Part shown: positions 61,997 through 64,000 of the stretch, piece after piece
Position numbering within the stretch: the stretch's first letter is position 1
How the letters are laid out: the number at the start of each line of letters is the position of its first letter
NCBI GenBank assembly: GCA_017441825.1
Contig: JAFRVD010000054.1
Span: 1 to 64,000 of the forward strand
Length of the DNA: 64,000 bases
DNA from: Lachnospiraceae bacterium
GTDB lineage: Bacteria; Bacillota; Clostridia; Lachnospirales; Lachnospiraceae
Reading direction: 5' to 3'
Notes under the pieces: model-generated
What the model was told of the DNA's origin: nothing
The model's database searches: none
Seen by the model: the letters and a program-made list of their open reading frames with translations, nothing else
Program-made: the position numbers and the translations under genes

Positions 61997-62641
61997 ATGA
62001 GATTTCCAAATGCACAGAAGGGCGTGTCCCGGATCTACAAGGCAGAGATCATCATGCTGATCTCGTCCATTCTGACCTTCGTGAGCGGCATCATCATGAT
62101 CGCTTCGGCTTCGATTGCGGAAGAAAACGAAACAGCAGCTGTCATTGCTACCATCACGATGATCATCACCCTCATCGCGATGATCGTAATGCTGGTCGCG
62201 TTCATCCTGAACCTGACGGGTGTTATATCAGCCAAGAAAGATGAAGGTTCATTCAGAGCGGCGCTGTACTGCATTCTTGCAGGCCTTGTGTTTTCCGCGC
62301 TGGCCAGCATTTTCTCGACCAAGGATATTTCGGACGTATTCAGCATCATTTCACGTGCCGCCAGCATCTGCGTTACGCTGTTCATTATTCAGGGTATCAG
62401 CAATCTGGCAGCCCGCCTGAAGGATTCCGTGATGGTCGAAAAGGGCAATAAGATCATGTACATCATCGTCGCTGTTCAGGTCCTTTCACTCATCACTACC
62501 ATCGTCAGCACGATCTTCCAGTCCAAGGGCGGAATGATCGCAGGCGGTGTGATCATCATCATCGCATCCGTTCTGGATATCGTTGCATACTTCATGTATC
62601 TGACTTATCTCGCGAAAGCAAGGAGAATGCTCGAGAATTAA
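61997..62641 (+). CDS. Hypothetical multi-pass membrane protein
   Basis: 214 residues from the ATG at 61997 with GGAAGGGGAG upstream. About six hydrophobic segments, e.g. IIMLISSILTFVSGIIMIAS and AGGVIIIIASVLDIVAYFMY, with short loops. No catalytic motif and no family name that I can give. Similar small proteins are frequent in gut Clostridia. Confidence 0.7.
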   Translation: MRFPNAQKGVSRIYKAEIIMLISSILTFVSGIIMIASASIAEENETAAVIATITMIITLIAMIVMLVAFILNLTGVISAKKDEGSFRAALYCILAGLVFSALASIFSTKDISDVFSIISRAASICVTLFIIQGISNLAARLKDSVMVEKGNKIMYIIVAVQVLSLITTIVSTIFQSKGGMIAGGVIIIIASVLDIVAYFMYLTYLAKARRMLEN

Positions 62642-62909
62642 TTCTCGGGAACGCATGAATCAGACTGACCGCCGCCGGGCTTTCCGGCGGCGGTTCGCTT
62701 TCCTCCCCGTATGACTACCATATACCTGTTGTCTGTCTTTTCACCACGGGCCGGGGTCTGAGAGATCAAAAACAGTACATAATTTAAAGTCTGAGATATA
62801 AAAAAACAGTAAATTAAGTGTATAATGGTAAAAAAGCAATTATGTATTCAGCGAAATACCCTGAGGAATGCGCTGAGCAAATGCAAAATCATCAAAAAGG
62901 AGAAATGAT
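62642..62909. other. Intergenic region
   Basis: Contains the hairpin at 62668-62694 and an AT-rich stretch (62770-62905) with a TATAAT at 62821-62826 that may serve the dehydrogenase gene. No good -35 hexamer is seen. Confidence 0.5.
62668..62702 (+). terminator. Probable terminator after the membrane protein
   Basis: A perfect 11-bp GC-rich stem, ACCGCCGCCGG with CCGGCGGCGGT (62668-62678, 62684-62694). The following tail TCGCTTTCC is only weakly T-rich. Confidence 0.6.
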
Positions 62910-64000
62910 ATGGCAAAACTCAAAATCGGCGTTGTTGGCTGCGGCGGCATCGCGAACCAGAAGCATCTGCCCGCAATGAAGGCAAACAGTGACCTCTGTG
63001 AAGTGGTGGCGTTCTGCGACATCATCCCCGAGAGAGCACAGAAGGCAGCGGAAGAGTACGGCATCCCCGGCGCGCAGGTATGTGAAGACTACCATGAGCT
63101 CTGCGCAAACCCGGACGTGGACGTTGTGCACGTCTGCACCCCTAACGTCAGCCACTGCGAGATCACCGTGGAAGCATTCGCGAAGGGCAAACACGTGTAC
63201 TGCGAAAAGCCGATGAGCCACAGCTCCGAAGACGCACAGAAGATGCTGGACGCGTGGAAGGCTAGCGGCAAGCAGTTCACGATCGGCTACCAGAACCGTT
63301 TCCGTCCGGAAGTTCAGAACCTGAAGAAGGCCTGTGAAGCCGGTGACCTCGGCGAGATCTACTACGGCAAGGCGCACGCTATCCGCCGCCGCGGCGTTCC
63401 GACCTGGGGCGTATTCCCGAATAAGGCGCTTCAGGGCGGCGGACCGCTCATCGACATCGGCACGCATGCACTCGACATCACCCTGTGGTGCATGAACAAC
63501 TACGATGTGGAGTCTGTCACCGGCAGCGTGTTCTACAAGCTCGGCCATCTTCAGCAGGCGACCGAAGGCAACGTGTTCGGACCCTGGGATCCGGAAACCT
63601 ATGAAGTGGAAGACAGTGCAATGGGCTTCATCAAGATGAAGGACGGCGCAGCCATCACGCTGGAAGCATCCTGGGCGATCAACATGAGAGACGCGAAGGA
63701 AGCGGCAACCACGCTTTGCGGCACGAAGGCCGGCGCGGAGATCATCTCCGGCATGAGCTATCCGGACTCGGGCCTGGTCTACAACCGCGGCAGGAACGGC
63801 CAGCTGATGGACGAAGTTCTGGCCGGCGGCGGCGCAGTCGCCTACTTTGAAGGCGGATCTGCGGAGCCCGGTGTTGTTGACAACCGTCAGTGGCTGAAGG
63901 CTATCATCGACGGCACGGAGCCGCTCGTGAAGCCGGAAGAAGCGTTTACAGTCACGAAGATCCTGGAAGCCATCTACAAGGCGGCAGAGACCGGCAAAGA
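62910..64000 (+). CDS. Gfo/Idh/MocA family oxidoreductase (runs past the window end)
   Basis: At least 363 residues, open to the last base, so the C-terminus lies outside the window. The ATG at 62910 has AAGGAG upstream; the ATG at 62905 is too close to it and out of frame. N-terminal NAD(P) motif KIGVVGCGGIANQKHLPAMK, family motif YCEKPMSHSSEDA (Lys of EKP) and GGPLIDIGTHALDITLW with the catalytic His. These enzymes oxidise or reduce sugars and inositols at one carbon. Substrate not known; the flanking genes suggest sugar or sugar-acid metabolism. Confidence 0.9.
   Translation, partial: MAKLKIGVVGCGGIANQKHLPAMKANSDLCEVVAFCDIIPERAQKAAEEYGIPGAQVCEDYHELCANPDVDVVHVCTPNVSHCEITVEAFAKGKHVYCEKPMSHSSEDAQKMLDAWKASGKQFTIGYQNRFRPEVQNLKKACEAGDLGEIYYGKAHAIRRRGVPTWGVFPNKALQGGGPLIDIGTHALDITLWCMNNYDVESVTGSVFYKLGHLQQATEGNVFGPWDPETYEVEDSAMGFIKMKDGAAITLEASWAINMRDAKEAATTLCGTKAGAEIISGMSYPDSGLVYNRGRNGQLMDEVLAGGGAVAYFEGGSAEPGVVDNRQWLKAIIDGTEPLVKPEEAFTVTKILEAIYKAAETGK

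Noticed and set aside
1-64000. CRISPR arrays, tRNA, rRNA or prophage genes
   Set aside because: I looked for regularly spaced repeats, cloverleaf ends and phage structural genes and saw none; only the two short repeat pairs and small duplications listed above.

Overview
The window looks like a chromosomal segment of a Gram-positive, carbohydrate-fermenting member of the Clostridia, most likely Lachnospiraceae or a close relative from a gut or rumen community. This rests on family content and signals, not on a marker gene. There are two tandem glycine riboswitches with intrinsic terminators, strong AGGAGG ribosome binding sites, consensus sigma-A promoters, an LplA/LplB/LplC-type sugar ABC transporter, a surface beta-propeller protein of a kind common in Lachnospiraceae, and many plant-polysaccharide enzymes. 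I saw no rRNA, tRNA, CRISPR array, intact insertion sequence or phage module.

Layout. 1-2.8 kb: repeats, terminators and one membrane-anchored beta-propeller protein. 2.8-4.9 kb: a clan GH-A glycosidase and a mutarotase-like protein. 4.9-9.5 kb: a mosaic of broken genes (exporter ATPase tail, response regulator without its start, histidine kinase without its end, serine-hydrolase tail, aminotransferase tail) around one intact phosphate-binding-like protein. 9.5-11.5 kb: glycine riboswitch and Na+:alanine/glycine symporter. 11.6-19.4 kb: a YihQ-like GH31 enzyme, a MATE exporter with a cytidylate-kinase-like protein, a carboxylesterase and an ABC-F protein. 19.7-20.9 kb: an anion permease. 20.9-31.9 kb: a second glycine riboswitch and a long operon gcvT-gcvH-gcvPA-gcvPB-lplA-lpdA plus an old-yellow-enzyme-type reductase, a decayed short-chain dehydrogenase and an aldehyde dehydrogenase. 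32.3-41.7 kb: a GH120 beta-xylosidase, two esterases, a carboxylesterase and an oligosaccharide ABC transporter, with a possible structured RNA in a convergent gap. 42-47.6 kb: two serine-hydrolase genes (one fused to an acetyltransferase), a dicarboxylate symporter with an extra N-terminal domain, and nagA. 47.7-56.8 kb: a decayed surface protein, a metallophosphatase, a GH3 enzyme, a lipoprotein, an MFS transporter, pyruvate kinase and two esterase-family proteins, one lacking its nucleophile. 56.9-64 kb: a carboxylesterase, a second GH3 enzyme overlapping a double acetyltransferase, a membrane protein and a Gfo/Idh/MocA dehydrogenase that runs off the end.

Two biological themes stand out. 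The first is glycine handling: one riboswitch controls uptake and the other controls the complete cleavage system with its lipoylation enzyme. The second is breakdown of esterified hemicellulose fragments: GH120, two GH3s, a GH-A enzyme, GH31, three type-B carboxylesterases and four esterase-family proteins next to an oligosaccharide importer. A third, genomic theme is the unusual number of truncated or internally deleted genes joined end to end without any mobile element. This could be real genome decay or an assembly effect, and it should be settled before the chimeric joins are interpreted.
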